This document shows positions 16,901-24,567 of a DNA stretch of 64,000 nt, in pieces (the first letter of the stretch is position 1; every line of letters begins with the position of its first letter). The translations under genes and the position numbers were made by a program. The stretch comes from Bacteroidota bacterium (lineage in GTDB: Bacteria > Bacteroidota > Bacteroidia > Chitinophagales > Chitinophagaceae). The stretch covers positions 1 through 64,000 of the forward strand of contig JAFDXE010000021.1 in assembly GCA_018268085.1 (NCBI GenBank), given 5' to 3'. The notes under the pieces are model-generated. The model saw only the letters and a list, made by a program, of their open reading frames with translations. It made no database searches and was not told where the DNA came from.

Positions 16901-17549
16901 GGATTTTGAAAAGGAAGTTACAGGCATGTATATGAGCGGACATCCTCTTGATAATTTCCGTTTTGAACTCAGGCACTACAACATTACGCCGCTGAAAGAA
17001 TTCAACGATGTTAAAGAAGCAGTTGGTGTAACTCCCACTTCCCGTCAATTCAGGCTGGCCGGATTGGTTATTGAATCGCAACACAGGCTTACGAAAGCCG
17101 GAAAAAGTTTTGGCGTATTGCACATAGAAGACTTCAGCGGAAAAGCGGAATTCATGTTGTGGAGTGAAGACTATGTTAAGTACAATCAATACATGGACAA
17201 AGGAACCGTAATATTGATTGAAGGTGCATTTAAGCAACGGTATAACAGCGACAATTACGAATTCAGGATATCCAAACTGCATTTGCTGGAAACCGTTAAA
17301 TCTGCACTCACAAAACAGGTTATCATTGATGTACCTCCGCAATGTATAAATGAAGAATTTGTAACATTTATAGACAAGAATATACAATCGCACCCCGGTA
17401 AAACTTCCCTGCGGTTTAACATCAGCGATCCGTTTCAGAAAAATAAGATAAGCTTATATACACTGGATAAAGGCTTTACCATGAATGACGAAATGGCCAT
17501 ATTCCTCGATGACAATAAAAATGTAGAAGTGAGTGTGTTAACTGTATAG
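13932..17549 (+). CDS. dnaE: DNA polymerase III alpha subunit
   Basis: The 1205-residue replicative polymerase. The N-terminal PHP domain starts SHLHVHTQYSLLDGAA (residues 4-19). The catalytic palm carries PDIDTDFDD with Asp421 and Asp423, and Asp600 in MDFLGL, matching the three E. coli catalytic aspartates. The helix-hairpin-helix region, fingers and beta-clamp-binding segments follow. An OB fold near 1040-1090 (FGVLHIEDFSGKAEFMLW) precedes the C-terminal tail. The length is normal for the DnaE1 class. The protein acts with the clamp loader, sliding clamp and a separate epsilon proofreader, none of which are in this window. The start is set by the AAGGAG site. Confidence 0.97.
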   Translation: MKFSHLHVHTQYSLLDGAASIKGLYKKAIADGMPALAISDHGNMFGVFEFVKEAYNHLDANGKPKVKPVVGCEFYITQDRNRKNFSKEEKDPRHHQILLAKNEEGYRNLVKLTSLGYIEGMYSKYPRIDKELIHKYHKGLIATTCCLGALVPQTILKKGEAEGENEFKWWLNIFQEDYYVELQRHGIPEQEKVNAVLLKFAKKYNVKVIASNDSHYVDQQDFNAHDILLCINTGEKQSTPALREFTDDDVLAKNKRFAFPNDQFFLKTTEQMSKVFEDLPEAIDNTNHVIDKIELLNLKKDILLPYFEVPATYKSQDEYLEHLTWSGAKERYKIITPEAEERLQFELGIIRKMGFAGYFLIVSDFIKAGRDLGVFIGPGRGSAAGSAVAYCIGITNIDPIKYNLLFERFLNPERKSMPDIDTDFDDEGRQKVLNYVVQKYGKNQVAQIITYGTMAAKSSIADVARVMDLPIAESRAISKLVPERPGISLKRLLHAPFTTKEAKNGEKSLEDKEQLAGEDIESVKRLRELYNADDLNGKILHEAEVLEGSVRNTGVHASAIIIAPKDLTELLPVATSKDSDLWLTQIEGGSIEEAGVIKMDFLGLKTLSIMKTALQLIKENHGISIDIDGIPLDDELTYKLYQQGDTNATFQFESPGMQKYLRELKPDKFDDLIAMNALYRPGPMSYIPQFVARKHGREVIEYDLPDMEEYLKETYGITVYQEQVMLLSQKLAGFSKGDADVLRKAMGKKQIAVLDKMKAQFITGATGKGHPKDMLEKIWKDWEAFAQYAFNKSHSTCYAFVAYQTAYLKAHYPSEYMAAVLNHAGSIDKITFFMEECKRMGIKVLGPDINESQRGFAVNKNGEIRFGFSGLKGVGDAAIDNIIEEKNKHGHFRDIFDLVKRVNLRSVNKKSLESLIYSGAFDCFKDIHRAQYFFQAPGDVVTLEKIIKFGSIFQSQSASSSNTLFGDLQMPEIMPPKIATCAPWQLVEELDFEKEVTGMYMSGHPLDNFRFELRHYNITPLKEFNDVKEAVGVTPTSRQFRLAGLVIESQHRLTKAGKSFGVLHIEDFSGKAEFMLWSEDYVKYNQYMDKGTVILIEGAFKQRYNSDNYEFRISKLHLLETVKSALTKQVIIDVPPQCINEEFVTFIDKNIQSHPGKTSLRFNISDPFQKNKISLYTLDKGFTMNDEMAIFLDDNKNVEVSVLTV

Positions 17550-17638
17550 TGAAAGAAAGGCTTCTGCCGTTTTGGATGAATCCACATGCGGTTAAGTATT
17601 GTGGATATGTCAAAACAACAAGATTTACCGAATGGTTC

Positions 17639-17646
17639 TAAATTTG
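17639..17646 (+). promoter_or_regulatory. -7 element upstream of trxA
   Basis: TAAATTTG matches TAnnTTTG and lies 44 bases before the trxA ATG. I see no TTG at the right distance for the -33 element. Confidence 0.4.
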
Positions 17647-17690
17647 CACTTTGCTGCAGACAATTGAAATAACAATTAAAAAAATAAAAT

Positions 17691-18008
17691 ATGGCACTAG
17701 AATTCACAGACTCGAACTTCAAAACGGAAGTATTGGACTCAGATAAATTATCAGTAATAGATTTTTGGGCAGAATGGTGTGGACCCTGCCGTGCAATCGG
17801 ACCGGTAATTGAAGAATTATCGAAAGAATATGATGGAAAGGTGAAGATTGGAAAAGTAAATGTTGATCACAATCCACAGGTATCCATGAACTATGGCATC
17901 ACCAGTATTCCTGCTATTTTGTTTGTAAAAAACGGGCAGGTAGTTGACAAATTAGTAGGTGCTCAGCCAAAGGCAAATTTTGTAAAGAAGATAGAAGCGC
18001 ATAAATAA
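17691..18008 (+). CDS. trxA: Thioredoxin
   Basis: A 105-residue cytosolic thioredoxin. The redox motif WCGPC is at residues 29-33, preceded by the FWAEW strand, and the cis-proline segment reads [12 protein letters not shown]. Residues 1-20 match the family's N-terminal extension and there is no signal peptide. It would reduce disulfides in MsrA, ribonucleotide reductase and other partners. It sits 141 bases after dnaE with its own promoter element and terminator, so it is probably monocistronic. Confidence 0.96.
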   Translation: MALEFTDSNFKTEVLDSDKLSVIDFWAEWCGPCRAIGPVIEELSKEYDGKVKIGKVNVDHNPQVSMNYGITSIPAILFVKNGQVVDKLVGAQPKANFVKKIEAHK

Positions 18009-18027
18009 TTTCGCAACAATATTTCAT

Positions 18028-18060
18028 AAAAAATCCTCCTGGTTCGGGAGGATTTTTTTA
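18028..18060. terminator. Bidirectional terminator between trxA and the NupG-like gene
   Basis: The inverted repeat AAAAAATCCTCC / GGAGGATTTTTT has a 7-base loop. A-tract and T-tract flank the stem, so it works in both directions and serves the convergent genes on either side. Confidence 0.85.
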
Positions 18061-18075
18061 TTGCTGTTTACATTA

Positions 18076-19353
18076 TTATTCAGTGGGCAAAACAGGTTCG
18101 GGATGAACACTGCCGATTGCATTCGGATCGTGTTTATGTTTAAACATAACCATGAATAGAACTGCAATTACCAATGCATAACCGGCAAATGCGAGCCATA
18201 TATTATGCCAGTCTTTTGTTCCGTTGGATAACATAAAATATTTGTCGATCAGGTAACCACTCACCCAGCTCCCGATAAATGCGCCAATACCATTTGTCAT
18301 CATCATAAACAAACCCTGTGCACTCGAACGGATAGACGCATCCGTGGTTGTTTCAACAAACAGCGAACCGGATATATTGAAAAAGTCGAACGCCATTCCA
18401 TATACAATGCAGGAAAGTACAATCATCCACAAACCATCAGCAGGATTTCCAAACGAAAACAAACCAAACCTAAGCACCCAGGCAAGCATGGATATAATCA
18501 TCACATTTTTTATCCCGAATTTTTTAAGGAAGAAAGGAATGGCAAGAATAAACAGCGTTTCAGATATCTGTGAAATAGACATGATGATGGTTGAATATTT
18601 CACCACAAATGAATGAGCATACTCGGGCACATTTTTAAAATCGTCGAGGAAAGTATCTCCGTACATATTTGTAAGCTGTAAAGCAGCTCCAAGGAACATC
18701 GAAAATATAAAGAACAATGCCATTTTATAATTGGCGAAAAGTTTAAAGGCACTGAGCCCTAACTGCTCAATTAAAGATGCATCTTTTGCAATCGATTTTT
18801 GTGGCGGGCATTTGGGCAGTGTAAAGGAGAAAATACCTAAAGCAATGGCCGCAACGGCAGCTATGATAAACTGGTTACTATTGGCTTTGCTGCCGGTTAA
18901 ATTGGTGATCCACATCGCTGCAATAAAACCGATGGTGCCCCAAACCCGAATGGGTGGAAATACTTTTACTACATCATATCCCTCTCTTTTTAAAATGGTA
19001 TAGGCAATTGAATTAGACAAGGAGATCGTAGGCATATAACAAATCATGGCTGCAAAAATCACATAGTACAAAGTATCTGCGTCTTTCACCTGTGGCACAT
19101 AAAATAAAACGGCTCCGTACAGAATATGTAATAACCCGTACAATTTTTCGGCATTCATCCATTTATCTGCTATAATCCCAGTTAATGCAGGCATAAAAAT
19201 AGAAGAAAATGCCAGCGTTGAAAATATGGCACCGAACTGAACACCTGTGCCCATATTGTTTCCGAAAAAATAAGTTGCAATCGTAATCAACCATGCACCC
19301 CATACAAAAAATTGTAAGAAACTCAACAGTGTAAGCCGGAATTTAATATTCAT
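18076..19353 (-). CDS. MFS transporter, NupG-type nucleoside:H+ symporter family
   Basis: A 425-residue protein with about twelve membrane segments. It opens with LTLLSFLQFFVWGAWLITIATYF, a signature of the NupG/XapB nucleoside permease family. Other family features are IADKWMNAEKLYGLLHILYGA and RVWGTIGFIAAMWI. It would import nucleosides with protons across the inner membrane. Related Bacteroidota proteins are often annotated simply as MFS transporters, so the substrate is inferred from family. It is divergent from mqnE, with no nucleoside catabolic gene nearby. Confidence 0.82.
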   Translation of the reverse strand: MNIKFRLTLLSFLQFFVWGAWLITIATYFFGNNMGTGVQFGAIFSTLAFSSIFMPALTGIIADKWMNAEKLYGLLHILYGAVLFYVPQVKDADTLYYVIFAAMICYMPTISLSNSIAYTILKREGYDVVKVFPPIRVWGTIGFIAAMWITNLTGSKANSNQFIIAAVAAIALGIFSFTLPKCPPQKSIAKDASLIEQLGLSAFKLFANYKMALFFIFSMFLGAALQLTNMYGDTFLDDFKNVPEYAHSFVVKYSTIIMSISQISETLFILAIPFFLKKFGIKNVMIISMLAWVLRFGLFSFGNPADGLWMIVLSCIVYGMAFDFFNISGSLFVETTTDASIRSSAQGLFMMMTNGIGAFIGSWVSGYLIDKYFMLSNGTKDWHNIWLAFAGYALVIAVLFMVMFKHKHDPNAIGSVHPEPVLPTE

Positions 19354-19497
19354 AAAGGTTTTATTTAATAAAAGAACAGATCATTAACCGGAGATATGCA
19401 TATCTGCAGTCAGCAATTTTTGATAACGGAAGTTATGACTTATAGATAAAACATATCAATATGTGTTGCTTTTTTTTAACAATGAAAAATTACATCT

Positions 19498-19526
19498 TGT
19501 TTACAACCCGATCGTTAATAACTTTG
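19498..19526 (+). promoter_or_regulatory. Promoter of mqnE
   Basis: TTG (19498-19500), 18 bases, then TAACTTTG (19519-19526), an exact match of the -7 element. Transcription would begin around 19530-19533, so the leader is about ten bases and supports the ATG at 19542 rather than the upstream in-frame ATG codons. Confidence 0.7.
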
Positions 19527-19541
19527 CAGCAAATTCCAATC

Positions 19542-20705
19542 ATGACTTCGTCTATAGATATTTGTATTGAGGCTACCAGCGATCCATCACTTAAAGCAAT
19601 TGCAGAAAAAGTAAAAAACGGAACACGCATAACGGATGAAGAATGTGTATTGCTGTTTGAAAAAGGAAGTCTTGCATTTGTAGGTGCACTGGCAAATTTT
19701 ATCCGTGAAAAGTTACATGGAGACGTTACTTATTTCAACCGCAATTTTCATATTGAGCCAACAAATGTTTGCGTATTCAGTTGTAAGTTTTGTTCTTATT
19801 CGAGATTGTATGCACACAAGGAAGAAGGCTGGGAATTGTCGATTGACCAGATGCTCGACATTGTGAAAAGCTATGATGGAAAACCGGTAACGGAAGTGCA
19901 CATTGTTGGCGGCGTTCATCCGAAAATGAACATGGAATATTTTATTGAACTGATTAAAAAGATACAGGCGCATCGCCCCGATCTGCACATAAAGGGATTT
20001 ACGGCTGTAGAACTGGATTATATGTTCCGCAAAGCGAAGCTCACCATTCCTGAAGGGATGAAAGCACTTAAAGAAGCGGGCTTACAATCTTTACCTGGCG
20101 GAGGTGCAGAAATTTTTCATCCGGATATTCGAAACCAGATTTGTGCCGATAAAGTTGATGCCGATGGCTGGCTTGCCATTCACCAGGCCGCACATGAATT
20201 GGGGATGCACAGCAATGCAACAATGTTATATGGCCATATAGAAAAATTTGAACACCGGGTAGATCACATGAGTCGCTTGAGAGCGTTGCAGGATAAAACA
20301 AAAGGCTTTAATACATTCATCCCGCTTAAATTCAGGAATGCTAATAACGATATGAGTCATGTACCGGAATCATCTGTATCGGAAGATATGCGCATGTATG
20401 CCATAGCACGAATATACCTCGACAATTTTCCGCATCTTAAAGCGTACTGGCCGATGCTGGGAAGAAACAATGCACAACTCTCCCTGGCATTTGGTGTGAA
20501 CGATATTGATGGCACCATTGATGATTCTACGAAAATTTATTCCATGGCCGGAAGTGAAGAACAAACACCCGCAATGAGCACCGAACAACTGGTTACGCTT
20601 ATTAAACAGGTTAAACGCATACCGGTGGAAAGAGATACGTTGTATAACGAGATAAAAAATTACAGTGATGTACATTCATTTACGGAAACCATGAGTGAAT
20701 GCTGA
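19542..20705 (+). CDS. mqnE: Aminofutalosine synthase MqnE
   Basis: A 387-residue radical-SAM enzyme. It joins SAM's deoxyadenosyl moiety to 3-[(1-carboxyvinyl)oxy]benzoate to give aminofutalosine, an early step of the futalosine route to menaquinone. The [4Fe-4S] ligands are Cys77, Cys81 and Cys84 in CVFSCKFC. Family features include the HIEPTNVC lead-in, EVHIVGGVHPKM, SLPGGGAEIFHP and MLYGHIEKFEHRVDHM. The start at 19542 is preferred over the upstream ATG at 19461 because the promoter lies between them. No other menaquinone gene is in the window, so the pathway is scattered in this genome. Confidence 0.92.
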   Translation: MTSSIDICIEATSDPSLKAIAEKVKNGTRITDEECVLLFEKGSLAFVGALANFIREKLHGDVTYFNRNFHIEPTNVCVFSCKFCSYSRLYAHKEEGWELSIDQMLDIVKSYDGKPVTEVHIVGGVHPKMNMEYFIELIKKIQAHRPDLHIKGFTAVELDYMFRKAKLTIPEGMKALKEAGLQSLPGGGAEIFHPDIRNQICADKVDADGWLAIHQAAHELGMHSNATMLYGHIEKFEHRVDHMSRLRALQDKTKGFNTFIPLKFRNANNDMSHVPESSVSEDMRMYAIARIYLDNFPHLKAYWPMLGRNNAQLSLAFGVNDIDGTIDDSTKIYSMAGSEEQTPAMSTEQLVTLIKQVKRIPVERDTLYNEIKNYSDVHSFTETMSEC

Positions 20706-20770
20706 GTTATGAATGTTGAGTTATGAATTTTGAATGCTGAATTATGAATTATGAATTATGAAACTGAATA
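20702..20770. repeat. ATTCA/AATTC low-complexity repeat, copy 3 (inverted)
   Basis: About 65 bases directly after the mqnE stop, built of TGAATTATGAATT-like units. This is the reverse complement of the repeat at 9.3 and 12.9 kb. A T-rich tract with repeated TTTACTTTT units follows at 20825-20865. Confidence 0.7.
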
Positions 20771-20869
20771 CACGGGGTTGATCCGAGGAGCTGCAATACC
20801 GTTTGTTTGATCCCGGACTAAATGTTTACTCTTTACTTTTAAATTTTTACTTTTTAATTTCTTATTCCC

Positions 20870-21133
20870 ATGTCATCCTGCACCTTTTCCATTCCTTTTG
20901 AAGGAACACCCGACAAAGTACTGATCAAAGCAAGATTCGCCGTAGAGAGCCAGGGCGGAACATTTACCGGTGATACCAATGCCGGTGAGTTCGCTGTAAC
21001 GGCATTTGGTAACAGCATTGCCGGTTCTTATACTGTTGCTGGTCAGAATATGAACATCATCATTACAGACAAACCATTTATGATTCCCTGCAGTATGATT
21101 GAAGGCTTTTTGAAAAGCCAGCTAACCAAATAG
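20870..21133 (+). CDS. Small conserved protein, possibly PHA-granule-region-like
   Basis: An 87-residue cytosolic protein with an ATG start. The pattern is one helix (DKVLIKARFAVESQGG) followed by beta strands (TFTGDTNAGEFAVTAFGNSIAGSYTVAG, NMNIIITDKPFMIPCSMIEGFLKSQL). This resembles small SRPBCC-like or polyhydroxyalkanoate-system proteins in layout. That similarity is a guess from pattern only; no diagnostic motif is visible. It has a downstream terminator and follows mqnE by about 165 bases. Confidence 0.6.
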   Translation: MSSCTFSIPFEGTPDKVLIKARFAVESQGGTFTGDTNAGEFAVTAFGNSIAGSYTVAGQNMNIIITDKPFMIPCSMIEGFLKSQLTK

Positions 21134-21185
21134 GAATACTGTTTAGTTACTTTACCAGATTTATTTCAATTGCTTTACGAGCATA

Positions 21186-21213
21186 AAAAAACCCCGGAAT
21201 TTCCGGGGTTTTA
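21186..21213. terminator. Bidirectional terminator between the 87-aa gene and the OmpA gene
   Basis: AAACCCCGG and CCGGGGTTT form a strong stem with a 6-base loop, A- and T-tracts on both sides. It serves both convergent genes. Confidence 0.88.
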
Positions 21214-21232
21214 CTATTGTAAGTGTTAACTA

Positions 21233-22552
21233 TTAAAAGTTTCTAACAGTCATTTCAGTTCTCCTGTTTTTAGCACGACCAGCAGCTGTTTTGTTATCAG
21301 CGATTGGTTTAGAATCTCCGAAACCAGCAGTAGTAGCACGGTTTTCAGCCAATCCTTTGCTTACAAGATATTGTTTAACTGCAGCAGCACGTGCTTCAGA
21401 CAATGTTTGATTTTTATCAGCTTTACCGGTGTTATCGGTATGACCACTGATATCGATCATCAAAGATTCGTCTTTTGCCAGCAGTGCAGCAACTTCATTC
21501 AGAGATTTGAATGATTTTGGTAACAATTTAGAACTACCTGTTGCGAAGAAAATATTCTTAGCGGCGAAGTTGATTTTTTCAATTACTTCTTTAGCAATTT
21601 CAGGACAACCCTGGTTGCTGGCAGGACCCGGACGGTTTGGACATTTATCTTCTTCATCGTTTACACCGTCTTTATCAGTATCAGGAATTGGACATCCCTG
21701 GTAGCGAGCTAATCCTTTTTCATTAGGACATTTATCCTGTTCGTCGTTTACACCATCTCCGTCAGTATCAGGAATTGGGCATCCGTTGTATTTTGCAAGA
21801 CCTGCAACATCCGGGCATTTATCATCAGCGTCAGCGATTCCGTCGCCATCACGGTCAGGACAACCTTGTAAAGCAGCCAAACCAGCAACATCAGGACATT
21901 TATCCAAAGAATCAACAACACCGTCGCCGTCTCTGTCAACAACAACTGGTGGTGGCGGAGGAGGAACAACTTTTGGTTTTTGTTCTCCTGAACCAATTCT
22001 CTGAGCAATACCGATAGAATAGAAAATATTATCTTTCAATACATCTTTAGATAATGTCCAACGGTATTGACCTTGTAACATGATGTATGTTTCGTTGTTT
22101 AAGTTAGCCTGAACACCCAAACCTGCAGGAGCATACGCACCGAATTTACCAGAATAGTTTCCTATTCCAAGACCTGCAGTAATGAATGGATTTAAGAAAT
22201 AACTATTGTTGAACAAAAATGCATTCAAAGCTGGTTCTAGTTCAACACCTGCTGAATTCCTGTTTTTGTTATAGTCATTTCTATCTATTCCGCTATAGTC
22301 GTGAAACATTAAACTTGCTTTTACAGACAGATCAAGATGAGAAGTAAGACCACGCCAGTAAGAAATAGAAAATCCAAAATCCTGGTCTCTCAATCCAGCC
22401 AGCGTTTTAGGGCCTGAATTATCTTTAAAAACCTGTGGTGATTTTACATCCAGAGCATTGAAGTGGGCTCCAATAAGACTTCCTTTCTTTTGAGCAAAAC
22501 CAGCCGTAGCCAGTACTACAAAAGAAAAGATCAACGCAATTTTTTGTTTCAT
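21233..22552 (-). CDS. OmpA-family outer-membrane protein with thrombospondin type 3 repeats
   Basis: A 439-residue outer-membrane protein. Residues 1-20 are a signal peptide ending ATAGFAQ. Residues 25-195 form an OmpA-like eight-stranded beta-barrel. A Pro-rich hinge (VVPPPPPPVVV) leads to four thrombospondin type 3 calcium-binding repeats at about 204-315, each with a DxDGDGxxDxxDKCP core. Residues 326-439 are an OmpA C-terminal domain with SGHTDNTG and a closing NRRTEM, which binds peptidoglycan. It therefore tethers the outer membrane to the cell wall. It has one of the best promoters in the window and T/A-ending codon bias, both consistent with an abundant protein. Confidence 0.93.
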   Translation of the reverse strand: MKQKIALIFSFVVLATAGFAQKKGSLIGAHFNALDVKSPQVFKDNSGPKTLAGLRDQDFGFSISYWRGLTSHLDLSVKASLMFHDYSGIDRNDYNKNRNSAGVELEPALNAFLFNNSYFLNPFITAGLGIGNYSGKFGAYAPAGLGVQANLNNETYIMLQGQYRWTLSKDVLKDNIFYSIGIAQRIGSGEQKPKVVPPPPPPVVVDRDGDGVVDSLDKCPDVAGLAALQGCPDRDGDGIADADDKCPDVAGLAKYNGCPIPDTDGDGVNDEQDKCPNEKGLARYQGCPIPDTDKDGVNDEEDKCPNRPGPASNQGCPEIAKEVIEKINFAAKNIFFATGSSKLLPKSFKSLNEVAALLAKDESLMIDISGHTDNTGKADKNQTLSEARAAAVKQYLVSKGLAENRATTAGFGDSKPIADNKTAAGRAKNRRTEMTVRNF

Positions 22553-22626
22553 AAATGCTAATTTTTAGTTTAAAGGTTATCTCTTTATCGTTTTTCTGAG
22601 ATAATTGTATCGGTTTTAACAAAACA

Positions 22627-22657
22627 CAAAGTTAATGGCTAATACTATACGAATCAA
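22627..22657 (-). promoter_or_regulatory. Promoter of the OmpA-family gene
   Basis: On the minus strand, TTG (22657-22655), 20 bases, then TAACTTTG (22634-22627) is an exact match to the Bacteroidota consensus. The leader would be about 65-70 bases, AT-rich. Confidence 0.75.
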
Positions 22658-22777
22658 GGTATTTTAACAATATTATAAAAATAATTTTTTTGTAAGAGGC
22701 CTTAATTAATGTAATTGTAATAGCGGAAAGGTATCCATTTAAGACAAAATAAAAAAATTAACGCTGCGTCCCTGAAT

Positions 22778-22805
22778 GAAAAAAGCCCGCAGGAAACGGG
22801 CTTTA
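22778..22805 (-). terminator. Terminator of tRNA-Arg
   Basis: On the minus strand, AAAGCCCG and CGGGCTTT form an 8-bp stem with a 7-base loop, followed by a T-tract, six bases past the tRNA 3' end. Confidence 0.8.
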
Positions 22806-22810
22806 TTTTG

Positions 22811-22884
<74 letters not shown>

Positions 22885-22902
22885 AATCAGAATTTTGGGC
22901 TG

Positions 22903-22910
22903 CAAATATA
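22903..22910 (-). promoter_or_regulatory. -7 element upstream of tRNA-Arg
   Basis: TATATTTG on the minus strand matches TAnnTTTG, 18 bases before the tRNA 5' end. No TTG is seen at the -33 position. Confidence 0.5.
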
Positions 22911-23018
22911 TCATTATACACTGAAAAAATGCGATTAATTTTATACCAACAGTAGGTGATTGTTACATTTTAATTATTTCACCTGAATTTTCCGCATTTT
23001 TGTCCGCAAATACTACAT

Positions 23019-23708
23019 ATGGATGTTCAGATTGAAGAGAGCTGGAAAGCATTACTTAAAGATGAATTTACAAAGCCCTATTTCCAGCAACTGGTTACCT
23101 TTCTCAAAACCGAGAAAGCACTGAACAAAACCATTTATCCGCCGGGTAAACTTATCTTCAATGCATTTGAGCAAACGCCATTGGATGAACTAAAAGTAGT
23201 GATCATCGGCCAGGATCCTTATCATGGCGAAGGCCAGGCACATGGTTTAAGCTTTTCCGTTCAACCCGGTGTAAAACCCCCGCCCTCGCTGGTAAATATT
23301 TTTAAGGAGATTCAGTCTGACCTGGGAATTGAAATGCCCGGAAATTTCGGCGACCTTACCAGTTGGGCAAAACAGGGCGTATTATTATTAAATGCAGCCC
23401 TTACCGTACGTGCAGGTGAACCGTTCAGTCATGCAAAGTTTGGTTGGGCCACATTTACCGATGAAGTGATCCGGAAAATATCTGATGAAAAGAACGGGAT
23501 CATATTTTTATTATGGGGTAAATTTGCGCAGGAAAAACAAGCCCTGATAGATGAAACCAAACATTTTATTTTGAAGGCCGCTCATCCATCTCCTTTTTCT
23601 GCCGATAAGGGGTTTTTCGGATGCAAACATTTTTCAAAAACGAATACATTATTAATGCAACAGGGGCGGCAACCCATCGATTGGAAATTACATCCCGGTA
23701 AGTCATGA
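23019..23708 (+). CDS. ung: Uracil-DNA glycosylase
   Basis: A 229-residue family 1 uracil-DNA glycosylase that removes uracil from DNA to start base excision repair. The water-activating motif GQDPYHG is at 64-70 with catalytic Asp66. LLLNAALTV holds the uracil-contacting Asn125. The DNA-intercalation loop [13 protein letters not shown] starts with catalytic His189. The length is normal. Its stop overlaps the start of the next gene (ATGA at 23705-23708), so the two are translationally coupled. Confidence 0.97.
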   Translation: MDVQIEESWKALLKDEFTKPYFQQLVTFLKTEKALNKTIYPPGKLIFNAFEQTPLDELKVVIIGQDPYHGEGQAHGLSFSVQPGVKPPPSLVNIFKEIQSDLGIEMPGNFGDLTSWAKQGVLLLNAALTVRAGEPFSHAKFGWATFTDEVIRKISDEKNGIIFLLWGKFAQEKQALIDETKHFILKAAHPSPFSADKGFFGCKHFSKTNTLLMQQGRQPIDWKLHPGKS

Positions 23709-24445
23709 ATATAATCAAAAACATTTTTGCCAGGATCTGGTGTTTGTGGGGCTTGATCAGTTTTGTGGCAACATTTATCCTCATATTTCTCCCTTCCATG
23801 CTTGCTTATGCCATGGATGATGTGAAAGGGCAACGTTATTTTATTGGGATATCCAGGATTTGGATGAGGGTTTGGCTATTCCTCATCGCCTGCCCGGTGA
23901 AAGTTTCAGGCAGGGAACATTTTGCAAAAGGGCGAAATTATATTGTTGTGTTTAATCACAATGCGTTGCTGGATGTTCCGCTTTCATCTCCATTTGTTCC
24001 CGGCGCCAATAAAACAATTGCAAAAGCTTCTTTCGCAAAAGTTCCCTTATTCGGATTGTTTTATAAAAGAGGATCAGTACTGGTAAACAGGAGCGATGAT
24101 AAAAGCCGCTCAAAAAGTATGGATGCCATGAAAGCTGTGCTGAGTTCCGGGCTCCACATGTGCATCTATCCCGAAGGAACACGTAACAGAACCAAAGAAC
24201 CGCTGAAGAAATTTTATGACGGTGCATTTATACTTTCCGTAAGCACCCGCAAAGACATCATTCCCTGCATCATCAGCGGCACCCGTAAAGCAACCCCGAT
24301 CGACAAACCCTTTTACCTTATGCCTACCCGATTAAAAATGCAATTCCTCCCCCCCGTTCAACCGGGCAATGCTACCGTGGCTGAACTCAATCAAAAAGTT
24401 TATAGCCTGATGAAAGAAAATATAATCCGTGAAATGAATTCCTGA
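23705..24445 (+). CDS. plsC: 1-acyl-sn-glycerol-3-phosphate acyltransferase (PlsC family)
   Basis: A 246-residue membrane-bound acyltransferase. It has two N-terminal hydrophobic segments (about 10-35 and 50-65). The catalytic HX4D motif is NHNALLD with His85 and Asp90, and the substrate-binding motif is YPEGTRNR near residue 155. The family makes phosphatidic acid from lysophosphatidic acid, using acyl-ACP or acyl-CoA, on the inner-membrane cytosolic face. The gene overlaps ung by four bases. Genomes often carry several paralogues, so the exact substrate may differ from housekeeping PlsC. Confidence 0.88.
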   Translation: MNIIKNIFARIWCLWGLISFVATFILIFLPSMLAYAMDDVKGQRYFIGISRIWMRVWLFLIACPVKVSGREHFAKGRNYIVVFNHNALLDVPLSSPFVPGANKTIAKASFAKVPLFGLFYKRGSVLVNRSDDKSRSKSMDAMKAVLSSGLHMCIYPEGTRNRTKEPLKKFYDGAFILSVSTRKDIIPCIISGTRKATPIDKPFYLMPTRLKMQFLPPVQPGNATVAELNQKVYSLMKENIIREMNS

Positions 24446-24473
24446 GCCTTAACAGCAAATTTTTTTTACAACC

Positions 24474-24562
24474 AACAACTAATACTAATAGCTAGTAACT
24501 ATAAACTAACAACTATAAACTAATAACAATTAACCAATAACTTGCATCTAACTACTAACAAC
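24474..24562. repeat. AACTA/TAACA low-complexity tract
   Basis: About 90 bases of degenerate direct repeats (ACTATAAACTAACAACTATAAACTAATAAC and similar) between the convergent plsC and LptD genes. The unit differs from the ATTCA tracts, but the location and style are the same. Confidence 0.6.
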
Positions 24563-24567
24563 TTTCC

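Noticed and set aside
19461..19541. Longer N-terminus for MqnE
   Set aside because: The promoter lies inside this stretch, and the extra residues do not resemble the family N-terminus.
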